Part shown: positions 22,782 through 37,300 of the stretch, in pieces
Layout of the letters: every line of letters starts with the position of its first letter
Position numbering within the stretch: the stretch's first letter is position 1
From: Ridgeia piscesae
Taxonomy: Eukaryota > Annelida > Polychaeta > Sabellida > Siboglinidae
Length of the DNA stretch: 64,000 bases
Assembly (NCBI GenBank): GCA_025642075.2
Contig: JAODUO010000073.1
Coordinates: 81,001 to 145,000, forward strand
Direction: 5' to 3'
Translations under genes and position numbers: made by a program
The notes under the pieces: model-generated
Databases searched by the model: none
What the model saw: the letters and a program-made list of their open reading frames with translations, nothing else
Told to the model about the DNA's origin: nothing

Positions 22782-23277
22782 GAATGTCCTCCAGAGCAGG
22801 TCCTCCAGAGCAGGTCCTCCAGAGCAGGCCCTCCAGAGCAGGTCCTCAAGAGGAGGTCCCCCAGAGCAGGTCCTCAAGAGGAGGTCCCCCAGAGCAGGTC
22901 CTCCAGAGCAGGCCCTCCAGAGCAGGTCCTCAAGAGGAGGTCCCCCAGAGCAGGTCCTCCAGAGCAGGTCCCCCAGAGCAGGTCCTCCAGAGCAGGTCCT
23001 CCAGAGCAGGCCTTCCAGAGCAGGCCCTCCAGAGCAGGTCCTCCAGAGCAGGTCCTCCAGAGCAGGTCCTCCAGAGCAGGTCCTCCAGAACAGGTCCTCC
23101 TGAACAGGCCCTTCAGAGCAGGTCCTCCAGAGCAGGTCCTCCAGAGCAGGTCCTCAGGAGGTCCTCCAGAGCAGGTCCTCCAGAGCAGGTCCTCCAGAGC
23201 AAGTCCTCCAGAGCAGGTCCTCCAGAGCAGGTCCTCCAGAGCAGGTCCTCCAGAGCAGGTCCTCCGTTCTCGGAGCA
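22782..23277. repeat. 15-bp minisatellite, about 33 copies
   Basis: The unit is GAGCAGGTCCTCCAG, with variants having CCC, CTT, AAG or AGG changes. Since 15 is a multiple of three, several frames stay open (SRSSRAGPPEQVL on +, GPALEDLLWRTCS on -). This is a repeat artefact, not a collagen-like gene: no start context, splice site or other domain is present. Confidence 0.95.
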
Positions 23278-23341
23278 ACCCTAAGGACTCGATCCTGCCC
23301 TACATAATACATAGGCCTAGCTCTACCTTGTATTACTAACA

Positions 23342-24340
23342 GTATGCGAGGTTGGTGCACCTCCCTGCACAGACAAAACCAATATGCGAGGTTGGTGCAC
23401 CTCCCTGCACAGACAAAACCAATATGCGAGGCTGGTGCACCTCCCTGCACAGACAAAACCAATATGCGAGACTGGTGCACCTCCCTGCACAGACAAAACC
23501 AATATGCCAGGTTGGTGCACCTCCTTGCACAGACAAAACCAATATGCGAGACTGGTGCACCTCCCTGCACAGACAAAACCAATATGCGAGGTTGGTGCAC
23601 CTCCCTGTACAGACAAAACCAATATGCGAGGTTGGTGCACCTCCCTGCACAGACAAAACCAATATGCCAGGTTGGTGCACCTCCCTGCACAGACAAAACC
23701 AATATGCCAGGTTGGTGCACCTCCCTGCACAGACAAAACCAATATGCGAGACTGGTGCACCTCCCTGCACAGACAAAACCAATATGCGAGGTTGGTGCAC
23801 CTCCCTGTACAGACAAAACCAATATGCGAGACTGGTGCACCTCCCTGCACAGACAAAACCAATATGCGAGACTGGTGCACCTCCCTGCACAGACAAAACC
23901 AATATGCGAGGCTAGTGCACCTCCCTGTACAGACAAAACCAATATGCGAGACTGGTGGACCTCCCTTCACAGACAAAACCAATATGCGAGACTGGTGCAC
24001 CTCCCTGCACAGACAAAACCAATATGCGAGGTTGGTGCACCTCCTTGCACAGACAAAACCAATATGCGAGACTGGTGCACCTCCCTGCACAGACAAAACC
24101 AATATGCGAGGCTGGTACACCTCCCTGCACAGACAAAACCAATATGCGAGGCTGGTACACCTCCCTGCATAGACAAAACCAATATGCGAGACTGGTGCAC
24201 CTCCCTGCACAGACAAAACCAATATGCGAGGCTGGTACACCTCCCTGCACAGACAAAACCAATATGCGAGGCTGGTACACCTCCCTGCACAGACAAAACC
24301 AATATGCGAGACTGGTGCACCTCCCTGCACAGACGACACC
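23342..24340. repeat. 40-bp minisatellite, about 25 copies
   Basis: The 40-bp unit (aatatgcgag, g/a-y-tggtgcac, ctccctgcac, agacaaaacc) repeats with almost no indels. As 40 is not a multiple of three, each frame cycles through all three phases and encodes a 40-residue period. No phase contains a stop, so open frames up to 381 codons exist on both strands. They are not genes. Confidence 0.96.
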
Positions 24341-24359
24341 AAGTCGCATGTGAAAGTAA

Positions 24360-24608
24360 AGGCAAGTTCTTATATAGCGCAGTATCCAGTCCTCAGGACC
24401 GTTCAAAGCGCTTTACACTTTACTTCCCTGATAGACCTGTTCACCATATCCACCACTGTCTATTGCCAGGTACTCATTTATACACCTGAGTGAACTGGAG
24501 CAATGTAGAGTGAATACACTTGCCCAACGGTTTAACACTGCAGCACAGGATTCGAACCCGGGTTCTCGTAGTCGAGAGTCCGAAGCTCTACCCCTGAGCC
24601 ACTGCGCT
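24360..24608 (-). mobile_element. tRNA-derived SINE, best copy (minus orientation)
   Basis: Read on the - strand, it begins GCGCAGTGGCTCAGGGGTAG, a good Pol III A box (TGGCTCAGGGG). A perfect B box, GGTTCGAATCC, follows about 35 bp later. The body then runs to a 3' end with gtaaagcgctttgaacggtc and gcgctatataagaactt. The A-box/B-box spacing and the tRNA-like head with an unrelated body define a tRNA-derived SINE. Acceptor-stem pairing is not kept, so it is not a functional tRNA gene. The 40-bp array begins or ends 20 bp from its 3' end. Confidence 0.85.
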
Positions 24609-25447
24609 CTGAAGACATACCGATGTCGCGGACATGTTTGGTCAACAACCAGACAATGACACCGATCACCACTGGCGTGGAAGCGACACGGTAAACGAGC
24701 GCTGATGCAATAATCGCTCTCTCAATCGATTCGACGGCCGCAGGAACAGCATTTACGGTTAATAGACGCCATTGTTACTGACCGTCATGTGCCAACGGCA
24801 GTTTGGAGAAACCACTAAGCGGATGTGACGGCCACTTCGGTGTGTCTAGCTGGCCACTTCCGTCGACGATACCGCGGCCGAGCATTTACGCGTGACTGAA
24901 CCCGTGATTCGATTGTTTATATGAATAACCAGTTGTGATCCGAGTTGTTCGGTCTAGGAGCGGATCAGCTGTACGCACGATTTAGCGCGAGTAATCATTA
25001 AACGGTGCGTTAAATGTGAAGGATTGGTAGCAGAGGTTAGGAATAGTAGCGAAAGAGACCGTAGTATTGCGCTGCGCTACACTACCCATGGCTGATCGTC
25101 TCCGCAAACTGTGGAAGTGAATGAAGTCGAGCTATAAAATTATAGCAACTGACTTCGCCATTCACTATTGCCTTAGCCTCAATTGCCCAATTGCGTGAGG
25201 TGCTAGCACATGTTAGCACATGTTAGCACATGTTAGCGAGTTCATTGGCTGACGACGGGTACGTAAAGGGTTACGTAGAGTAGAGATGGACTGGTACTTA
25301 CGTAATCAGCCGAAGCGACCCCTGGCATGGGGTAGCATGGAACGGGGCAATGTGACTACTCTTCTGCTTCAAGTGAGACCAGATTAAGAAGCACAACACA
25401 GGTTGGACGCAATACACGGAGTATTGCGTGTTTCACTTTGCAATAAT
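24609..25447. other. Unique DNA, no recognised gene
   Basis: It contains a - strand stretch at 24621-24774 that is open and ends at a phase-1 donor-like GTATGT but does not resemble the missing K2P exon (see rejected items). Three copies of the 11-mer gcacatgttag lie at about 25206-25235. Confidence 0.45.
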
Positions 25448-25560
25448 GTAAAATGGTGCGCGGTGGTGCAGTGGCTAGAGCATTGAACCCTCAACCAGGA
25501 GAACCCACACTTGAATCAATCCTGTGCTGTCATGTCAACCTTTGCGCTACGTTGCTTTAA
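25448..25560 (+). mobile_element. tRNA-derived SINE head, degraded copy (plus orientation)
   Basis: It reads gcggtggtgcagtggctagagcattg, then aaccaggagaacccacacttgaatcaatcctgtgctg. The blocks GCAGTGGCT-AGAGC and GAGAACCC...GAATC...CCTGTGCTG match the A- and B-box halves of the copy at 24544-24608. The B box is disrupted. Confidence 0.65.
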
Positions 25561-26379
25561 GTTACTCGCAGGTTATTTTGAATATGAAGTAAACCTCTAT
25601 AAATGTGTCCTTTTTAATCGTGCTATATTGCTACAGAGAGCCGGTATATCCTACGGTGTGTTGGACCAACATGCTTCACACAACATTTGCAGTACATGTT
25701 GCAACATTCATTCGCTGCGTGACAGCAAAATTCAAACTATCACTTTCTCTTTCAGGTGGGTTCGCCGGTGTGACTGCTGTCTTCCTCCCTGTCGCCCTGT
25801 TTGTCGTCCCGTTTGTCGCCCTGTTTGTCGCCCCGTTTGTCGCCCCGACTACGCTGAGGCTGTCACGTCTCGTTTACATACATCGGTCCACCTGGTCTTT
25901 GAGCATCCTTTTTTCGTCATAAAAGATACTCGCCTTTTTAACTGAAAAACCCCATGGAGCAATGTACGCTGTGGGTCCATATGCCAGACCCGGTTAGTGC
26001 GAATACAACTGGTCTTCTACTTGGCTGCTCACAAGAAACCAAACAGAAGGACTCAACGACAGATGTTCTCATAAGTTTGCTAAGATCAACACACGTTATG
26101 CGTTTAGCATCGGTTCAACCTCCACGCACCAACACGTGGAGGGCGACTTGCAATCTTACGACCCAAAATGACTATTGCAGTCAGTCAGCATTAATATGTC
26201 TGTCGCTCGCTAGGTGGAGCCATATTAGTAATTTATTCCATCCGCATTACGTGTTGACGACCCAGTCTACAGTCACCTTAACGTGTTTTGAGATATTACT
26301 ACTTAGACAGCCAACTCTAACAGGTTACCAGTGCTGGTTTAATAGGCTAACTATTGCATCTATAACATGTTTATTAGTG
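25561..26379. other. Unique DNA with a 15-bp repeat
   Basis: About five copies of a 15-bp unit (cctgtttgtcgcccc and variants) at 25790-25853 create a PVCRPVCR-like frame. No gene is recognised. Confidence 0.5.
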
Positions 26380-26549
26380 AGAGAGGGAGGGAGAGAGGGG
26401 AGAGAGAGGGAGGGAGGGTGGGAGGCTGGGAGGGAGGGAGGGAGGGAGGGAAGGAGGGAAGGATGGAGGGAGGGAGGGAAGGAGGGAAGGGGGAGGGAGG
26501 GAGGGAGGGAGGGGGAGGGAGGGACGGAGGGAGGGAGGGAGGGAGGGCG
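26380..26549. repeat. (GGGA)n polypurine tract
   Basis: About 165 bp with almost only purines on the + strand, mainly GGGA/GGAG units with GGAA and one GGACGG interruption. Gly/Glu/Arg-rich frames are artefacts. Confidence 0.96.
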
Positions 26550-27853
26550 GTTAGATCACTTCTTGGTCCCACTCTTACGTACTTGTTAAGCTACAAAGCT
26601 ACACTGTGACAGCGCCAACACTCGCTGCGACTGTCACGTACATGTGCAGTGCATGTTCTCTACCCAGTCGATAAACCTGTGAATGGCGCCGAGTTGCTGA
26701 TTCATTCGTTTTGAGGCAAACAATTTAAATAAATGGTGTTGCTCATATATCATTCGTTTATGGTCAGCCTATTTATCCTTATATATGTTATCGTTTATCG
26801 TAACTGTTGGATGCCATGGCCTGCGACAGCAATTTCGGTTGCAACCGCTGCATGGGAACGTAGGGATCCATGTCACAGGGACACTCCGAACTACAGCCCA
26901 TAAGTTTGCTAATAATTATAAATGTAACATTTGACGCAATTAATCACTCCTTCTTTTCCCGGATGTAATCATTTCATATGATTTGTATATTTTTTTGAAA
27001 CTGGCATTTCATGTGCACAGCCTTACAACTGAATGTGTTTTGATCAGTGGTGTATGCCTATACATTATAGCTCGCATTTAAGGCCGGAAGTGGCGAGAAT
27101 CTCGTGACGGAGAACGCAAAAAAAACCGAATGACGTAACAAGCAATACCCAGAAACATGACATCGTCATAGCAAAATCGACCTCGGCCATTTCCTTCTCT
27201 CTGCATACTTGGATGAACTTGGCTTCGATCGATTTCGTTTATGGAGTAGGCCATTCTGTATTTTGCATGATTCGGCTCCCGTGGTGACGACCCAATAAAC
27301 GTGTTGAAGTGACCGAACTGCAGCCTGGCTGTTGTGACAGCCACAGTGCCCGTCAAGGTAACAATCGATTCCGTTGGCGTTGACATATCCATTGCGGTCA
27401 AAGTACACGACTGAGCCCAACTGACAGCGTGATACGAAACGTACGCCGTGCGAATATCGATAGCGAATTATAGCGGGGACACCAGTCATATCCTCTTGGT
27501 TGAATGTAACTGCCACCTCCCAACTACTGCAGCAGACTAATCAACGTGATGTTTGTGACCGCCACATGGATGATGATTGTGATGATGAACATGAGACAGT
27601 TCACGACATGTTTTACTTTTCGGTAGCGTCTGATAGGACCCTGTATAAATGACATTCTCTTGGTCCTAATGAATGTACAACTATTACCCCCAGGGCGGTG
27701 GGTGGGGGGGCCTTTTTAAGATAAAAGAAACCTTGAAAAAGCCATGTATGCTTTCTGAACCGTTCATCCAACGTCGACGAATGTCTTTCAAATTTTTAAT
27801 TAGGAATATCACATTTTCTGCGATAGGCAATGTGGACTCGTCCTGCAGGGAAC
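26550..27853. other. Unique DNA, no recognised gene
   Basis: Two overlapping - strand open frames (27166-27516, 116 codons; 27078-27401, 107 codons) have mixed, non-repetitive composition but no family match. No gene is called. Confidence 0.4.
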
Positions 27854-29274
<1,421 letters not shown>

Positions 29275-29276
<2 letters not shown>

Positions 29277-29955
29277 AGAGAGGGGGAGAGAGAGAAATCC
29301 GAAATATGTAGCCAATGTTAGCGGAAGAAACGTTTCGACACGGCAGACCGACCATCCGGCGCTCTACCGCGCAGCCGCCGGGTCCTCGCCGTGTCTTGAC
29401 GACAATGTGTTAATGTTCCTTGAGTTTCAGCTTGTTTCAGACACGTCTTCACGTCTCTGTGTGAATATTCTTTCTTGAGTCTCGACTTGTCGTGAACTAA
29501 CATTACATCTGTGTGTTACTATTGCCTGAATCCCATGTTGTCCTGACCGTTGACCACTTAATGCGGTCAACACGGTTGACATTTGAAGACACCAGCGGCG
29601 TTTTTGTCTAGGCACGCATACAGTCCATACGACATGCAGTGTCCCCGAAGACAATTTCGCTAAACTTGGACAGAATTTGACACCACCACTAACTAAGCCA
29701 GTCACCTAACCCGAATAACTATAGTCGGGTTCGCTTCTTACTATCTGGTCACGTAAAACGTGTTGTATTAAATGCACATAGACATACTAAATTACTAATG
29801 TCGTCGCCGCGAAGGTTTCCTGATAAAATCAATCAAATGTCTCGCAGACATATCAAATCCAAATTGAGGTGCTCCGGTGAATAATGTTGCGGTTACCCAC
29901 GTGATCATCACATTTACCTTTGGTCATAAATATCCGCGGCATCAAGGCCAGCAAA
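29275..29955. other. Unique DNA, no recognised gene
   Basis: No exon, LINE or SINE similarity was found. The longest open frame is 92 codons (- strand, 29427-29705). Confidence 0.4.
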
Positions 29956-30039
29956 TCACGTGCGTATAGTGTTTAATATGTTATCACGTGCGTATAGTGT
30001 TTAATATGTTATCACGTGCGTATAGTGTTTAATATGTTG
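29956..30039. repeat. 28-bp repeat, 3 copies, each with CACGTG
   Basis: Three copies of a 28-bp unit starting ATCACGTGCGTATAGTGTTT; only the first base pair of the first and the last bases of the third vary. Each carries the E-box palindrome CACGTG. Confidence 0.9.
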
Positions 30040-30453
30040 TCAAATATAACACGTCGGGCGCTTGCGTCAAAGAAAGCAAATTGGATATTGACTTGTGAAT
30101 AGTGTCTGGAATTGGGAGTTATTTTACGCAGGAACAACGTATTTTTGCTATGCATATTGTTTAAACGACGCAGACTAAATATAATAAAAATATTATGTCA
30201 TAGCTGCATCACTGAACGTTTCTCACGGAAGTACCACGCATCTCAGACATGGATTGTTTTCTCTAGAGAATTATATTGCCCACGTCCTACGGTTTTGCAC
30301 AGTTGTCTTTATTAAATGCTGCCACCAAAGTAATATTGATCAATATATAAAACCGATGCGAAAGCCAATTTCATTAATCACAAGTCAATTTCTCTGAGAA
30401 CATCGATCTTTGGCAAAACAGATAGCGTATAACTACATACAACTATTCACAAC

Positions 30454-30501
30454 AACACGCACGCACGCACGCACGCTCGCTCGATCGCTCGCTCGCTCGC
30501 T

Positions 30502-30537
<36 letters not shown>

Positions 30538-30539
30538 CG

Positions 30540-30569
<30 letters not shown>
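30454..30569. repeat. (ACGC)n, (GCTC)n and (CA)n tract
   Basis: ACGC tetramers, then GCTC/GATC tetramers, ACGC again, and a (CA)n end. Confidence 0.95.
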
Positions 30570-30571
<2 letters not shown>

Positions 30572-31137
30572 TGCCAGCCGTTAGGTCAACAACCCGCCAA
30601 GCCAACCGGGTAAATAATGTGACTACGTTTCAATCCAAAAGCCTCAAGCACCCAATAAACCACAGTCAGCCCTACTAACTAGTCTGACTGTTCGACCTAA
30701 GGCCAACCAACCATGCAAAGTGATGCTACTGCGACAGCAGTAATAGCCTGGCCAGCTGCATGATTTCTACTTCCGATGTGAAACACATCGAGCAGCCAAC
30801 TGCTAAGCAACTGACAACGTTTGGCGTTCTGAATGACGTATGTCAAAGTTATTACATTAGCGCAACACTCGAAAAAATGGCGCAATGCTGGATAGCACCG
30901 ATTAACAATCAGATGATCTGTCTAACAACATGTAATCTATGAATTGTCTAAACAAATTGATGGTGTTAACACACTGATGGTGGTGTTAACTCTGTTAACA
31001 CATTGATAGTGTTGTAACACGCTTATTCGTTGTACGAACTTTGAATGGTTATTTCATTACATCTGGTCGCAAGCTAGATGTTGGTTTATCTGTTTTTTTA
31101 ATTTAAATTCAGACAGTACGCATACACACGTGCATCC
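30570..31137. other. Unique DNA, no recognised gene
   Basis: GTTAAC palindromes recur at about 30965-31000 with variants of tgatggtgttaacac. Nothing else is recognised. Confidence 0.4.
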
Positions 31138-32088
<951 letters not shown>

Positions 32089-32977
32089 TGAATCAGTATA
32101 TATTTCAGACAACACTGCTACGTCAACGAAGGTTTTTAGGGCCGCAGCGCGCCGCTTCTTGGTTACCTCAATAAAACCCAACAACTCTGCCAGGACATTA
32201 CTAGGCGTCCATTGACATCTTGCCTAGAAACTCAGTGCACTGCGTCGTCGCGATACGAACCAATCTATTTTATGGTCTTTAATTCAGAGATAACAACGCC
32301 TTCGAGACCCAGTCAAGGCCGGCGACATGCACAGAGTCCGCCCACTTGGAATTAACGAACGAGGCAGATGCGCTTCGCCCGACGTACGCAAAGAGAATCA
32401 TTTCATTAGTTTCGCAAAAAAAACAGTTATGGACGTACTACTTTTCTGAGAATCATACTGCAGTTTTTATGATCGGGAGAACTTTGCTTAATCTGGCACG
32501 GACGCATGTCATGATGCGGAATAAGACAAGGCACTAATTTTGTGTCATAATTGGTTTGCAGAGGCGCGTATTTTTCAAAGCAATACTTTTATGACACAAG
32601 ACAAATCGCTTGGCGTATTTCTCTATAACGTCCTGTATATATCTGTATCTCTCTCACCATTTCCCATCGAATCTTTATCTCACCCCCCCCCCCTTCTCTC
32701 TCTTACTCGCCCGCGTCCAACCCTCTCACACGATTCCTCCTTAATTCCCTCAGTCCTTGCTTCTCTCCCACGCTTCGCCTCTCCTCCCCTACCGCCTACC
32801 TCCATCTCGTTTCCAATCGACGTTAACGATAAAGGCGATTCGATGTTGTATATGCAGTTGTCATGTAGTTACATAAAGCCTGCCCTGAGGTACGCAATTA
32901 CCTTGCGTTATACGTCTACTGCTGGTGGCTTTATGCTGCGTTCCAATCACCTCGTGTTTATCGTGATTGAATACCAG
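32089..32977. other. Unique DNA with a pyrimidine-rich stretch
   Basis: A C/T-rich segment lies at about 32680-32815. No exon is recognised, and a + strand frame of 151 codons crosses the pyrimidine tract and is not gene-like. Confidence 0.45.
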
Positions 32978-33437
32978 TTCGTGCCCCCTACGTGACACAG
33001 TTCGTGGCCCCTACGTGACACAGTTCGTGGCCCCTACGTGGCACAGTTCGTGGCCCCTACGTGACACAGTTCGTGGCCCCTACGTGCCACAGTTCGTGGC
33101 CCCTACGTGACACAGTTCGTGGCCCCTACGTGGCACAGTTCGTGGCCCCTACGTGACACAGTTCGTGGCCCCTACGTGGCACAGTTCGTGGCCCCTACGT
33201 GACACAGTTAGTGGCCCCTACGTGACACAGTTCGTGGCCCCTACGTGACACAGTTCGTGGCCCCTACGTGACACAGTTCGTGGCCCCTACGTGACACAGT
33301 TCGTGGCCCATACGTGGCACAGTTGGTGGCCCCTACGTGACACAGTTCGTGGCCCCTACGTGACACAGTTCGTGGCCCCTACGTGACACAGTTAGTGGCC
33401 CCTACGTGACACAGTTCGTGGCCCCTACGTGACACAG
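32978..33437. repeat. 23-bp array, 20 copies, with TACGTG and CACAG motifs
   Basis: The unit TTCGTGGCCCCTACGTGACA plus CAG repeats 20 times at exactly 23 bp, ending at 33437. Variants are ggcac or ccac for gacac, and ttAgt or ttGgt. Each unit contains TACGTG, the core of hypoxia-response elements, followed by CACAG, as in the ancillary motif of the vertebrate EPO enhancer. Function is not shown. Confidence 0.95.
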
Positions 33438-33986
33438 TTGCATAACTTCACCAGTCGCTAACTGGATGGACCCGAGAACTTCCCAGTTGACAACTGGTGT
33501 TTACCTTCAACACGAGGTGACTGGAACGCAGCATGCCTATCTCGCTGAGCCGACTGACTACAAACGGTTCGTATGCGACGGACGTCTAGCAGGGCGCCCC
33601 GGGAATTGACCACAACGTCATAGAAATATGAGAAGGCACGAACGGGCCTGTTTTAAGACGGCGGATACACGCAGGAAATCACAAAGACGCGGCCATTTGT
33701 TGTGGCACCAAGCGGCTGCGTGTCGGCTTGCGAGCCGATTGGACATTAATGATCTCCGAAAATAAAACGACGCTCTGACAAAGTAGCCGAAGAGACTCGT
33801 GCTGACGGTGAATGGCCCTGAAAGAAGGGTGTTGATTAGGTTTGCGTTTGCATCAGTGAACGCGATGGACGCTGAGCTGTCAACGAGCTGACGATAAGAC
33901 GCTGTCGTCCACTGGTGGTGTCGAATGCCGAATGCACAGGCAAAATCAACGTAAAGGGATAAACAGTTTCAAGTACCGCATATCTC

Positions 33987-34068
<82 letters not shown>

Positions 34069-34327
34069 ATATATATGGATATGCCACGCTGATCATCATT
34101 GGCATTATAAGACGAGTCTTGAAGGTGACGACTGAATGACAATCTTCGTCCTGTCGACTTGGCAGCAGTGCTCGGTACGCGGTTGTATAAACATGGCTGA
34201 TATCGTCATGATGGACCAGTCTTAGACCAGCTTTGCCCAACAGCTGTATACGAAATGTGTATCGATGTCATCTTATACAAAGCGGAATCCACTTTTCGTG
34301 CACAGGAACAAACAGTCTGACAGATGC
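33438..34327. other. Unique DNA plus (TA)n tract
   Basis: A (TA)n tract of about 77 bp is at 33990-34066. The remainder is unique sequence without a recognised exon. Confidence 0.5.
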
Positions 34328-37300
34328 GCCATCTATCTGTCGGTGTAAATGTCCGTCATCTATCTGTCAGTGTAAATGTGCGCCATCTATCTGTCGGTGT
34401 AAATGTGCGCCATCTATCTGTCAGTGTAAATGTCCGTCATCTATCTGTCAGTGTAAATGTCCGTCATCTATCTGCGAGTGGAAATGTCCGCCATCTATCT
34501 GTCAGTGTAAATGTCCGTCATCTATCTGTCAGTGTAAATGTCCGCCATCTATCTGCGAGTGGAAATGTCCGCCATCTATCTGTCAGTGTAAATGTGCGCC
34601 ATCTATCTGTCAGTGTAAATGTCCGGCATCTATCTGTCAGTGTAAATGTGCGCCATCTATCTGTCGGTGTAAATGTGCGCCATCTATCTGTCAGTGTAAA
34701 TGTCCGCCATCTATCTGTCAGTGTAAATGTCCGCCATCTATCTGTTAGTGTAAATGTCCGCCATCTATCTGTCAGTGTAAATGTGCGCCATCTATCTGTC
34801 AGTGTAAATGTCCGTCATCTATCTGTCAGTGTAAATGTCCGTCATCTATCTGTCAGTGTAAATGAGCGCCATCTATCTGTCAGTGTAAATGTCCGCCATC
34901 TATCTGTTAGTGTAAATGTCCGCCATCTATCTGTCAGTGTAAATGTGCGCCATCTATCTGTCAGTGTAAATGTCCGTCATCTATCTATCGGTGTAAATGT
35001 CCGTCATCTATCTGTCGGTGTAAATGTGCGCCATCTATCTGTCAGTGTAAATGTCCGTCATCTATCTGTCGGTGTAAATGTCAGTCATCTATCTGTCGGT
35101 GTAAATGTCCGTCATCTATCTGTCGGTGTAAATGTCCGCCATCTATCTGTCAGTGTAAATATCCGCCATCTATCTGTCAGTGTAAATGTGCGCCACCATC
35201 TATCTGTCAGTGTAAATGTCCGTCATCTATCTGTCGTTGTAAATGTCCGTCATCTATCTGTCGGTGTAAATGTGCGCCATCTATCTGTCAGTGTAAATGT
35301 GCGCCATCTACCTGTCAGTGTAAATGTCCGTCATCTATCTGTCAGTGTAAATGTCCGCCATCTATCTGCGAGTGGAAATGTCCGCCATCTATCTGTCAGT
35401 GTAAATGTGCGCCATCTATCTGTCAGTGTAAATGTCCGGCATCTATCTGTCAGTGTAAATGTGCGCCATCTATCTGTCGGTGTAAATGTGCGCCATCTAT
35501 CTGTCAGTGTAAATGTGCGCCATCTATCTGTCAGTGTAAATGTCCGTCATCTATCTGTCAGTGTAAATGTCCGTCATCTATCTGTCAGTGTAAATGAGCG
35601 CCATCTATCTGTCAGTGTAAATGTCCGCCATCTATCTGTTAGTGTAAATGTCCGCCATCTATCTGTCAGTGTAAATGTGCGCCATCTATCTGTCAGTGTA
35701 AATGTCCGTCATCTATCTATCGGTGTAAATGTCCGTCATCTATCTGTCGGTGTAAATGTGCGCCATCTATCTGTCAGTGTAAATGTCCGTCATCTATCTG
35801 TCGGTGTAAATGTCAGTCATCTATCTGTCGGTGTAAATGTCCGTCATCTATCTGTCGGTGTAAATGTCCGCCATCTATCTGTCAGTGTAAATATCCGCCA
35901 TCTATCTGTCAGTGTAAATGTGCGCCACCATCTATCTGTCAGTGTAAATGTCCGTCATCTATCTGTCGGTGTAAATGTCCGTCATCTATCTGTCGGTGTA
36001 AATGTGCGCCATCTATCTGTCAGTGTAAATGTGCGCCATCTACCTGTCAGTGTAAATGTCCGTCATCTATCTGTCGGTGTAAATGTCCGTCATCTATCTG
36101 TCGGTGTAAATGTCCGCCATCTATCTGTCAGTGTAAATATCCGCCATCTATCTGTCAGTGTAAATGTGCGCCATCTATCTGTCAGTGTAAATGTCCACCA
36201 TCTATCTGTCAGTGTAAATGTGCGCCATCTATTTGTCAGTGTAAATGTCCGTCATCTATCTGTCGGTGTAAATGTCCGCCATCTATCTGTCAGTGTAAAT
36301 GTGCGCCATCTATCTGTCAGTGTAAATGTCCGTCATCTATCTGTCGGTGTAAATGTCCGTCATCTATCTGTCGGTGTAAATGTCCGTCATCTATCTGTCG
36401 GTGTAAATGTCCGCCATCTATCTGTCGGTGTAAATGTCCGTCATCTATCTGTCGGTGTAAATGTCCGCCATCTATCTGTCAGTGTAAATGTGCGCCATCT
36501 ATCTGTCAGTGTAAATGTCCACCATCTATTTGTCAGTGTAAATGTCCGCCATCTATCTGTCAGTGTAAATATCCGCCATCTATCTGTCAGTGTAAATGTG
36601 CGCCATCTATCTGTCAGTGTAAATGTCCACCATCTATCTGTCAGTGTAAATGTGCGCCATCTATTTGTCAGTGTAAATGTCCGTCATCTATCTGTCGGTG
36701 TAAATGTCCGCCATCTATCTGTCAGTGTAAATGTGCGCCATCTATCTGTCAGTGTAAATGTGCGCCATCTATTTGTCAGTGTAAATGTCCGTCATCTATC
36801 TGTCGGTGTAAATGTCCGCCATCTATCTGTCGGTGTAAATGTCCGCCATCTATCTGTCGGTGTAAATGTCCGCCATCTACCTGTCGGTGTAAATGTCCGC
36901 CATCTATCTGTCAGTGTAAATGTGCGCTATCTACCTGTCAGTGTAAATGTCGGTCATCTATCTGTCAGTGTAAATATCCGCCATCTATCTGTCGGTGTAA
37001 ATGTCCGTCATCTATCTGTCGGTGTAAATGTGCGCCATCTATCTGTCAGTGTAAATGTGCGCCATCTACCTGTCAGTGTAAATGTCCGTCATCTATCTGT
37101 CGGTGTAAATGTCCGTCATCTATCTGTCGGTGTAAATGTCCGCCATCTATCTGTCGGTGTAAATGTCCGCCATCTATCTGTCGGTGTAAATGTCCGTCAT
37201 CTATCTGTCGGTGTAAATGTCCGCCATCTATCTGTCAGTGTAAATGTGCGCCATCTATCTGTCAGTGTAAATGTCCACCATCTATCTGTCAGTGTAAATG

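Noticed and set aside
22694..23339. Collagen- or elastin-like Pro/Glu/Ser/Arg repeat protein.
   Set aside because: It comes from a 15-bp minisatellite; no Gly-X-Y register, no signal peptide, open on both strands.
23344..24489. 381-codon + strand frame (TSLHRQNQYARLVHLPAQTK-type repeats).
   Set aside because: Entirely produced by the 40-bp minisatellite; equally long frames exist on the other strand.
24544..24608. A possible tRNA gene on the - strand with good A and B boxes.
   Set aside because: The acceptor and anticodon stems do not pair and the sequence continues into a shared dispersed body; it is a SINE head.
24621..24774. A - strand open stretch ending in ATC-G|GTATGT, phase 1, which would join in frame to the K2P P1-M2 exon.
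   Set aside because: The residues before the junction (VWLLTKHVRDI-G) do not match the expected pore helix and lack the filter threonine; there is no M1-like segment or cap upstream in frame. The phase agreement is probably chance.
27078..27516. Two overlapping - strand frames of 107 and 116 codons.
   Set aside because: No recognisable domain, no clear splice sites, and lengths expected by chance in a window of this size.
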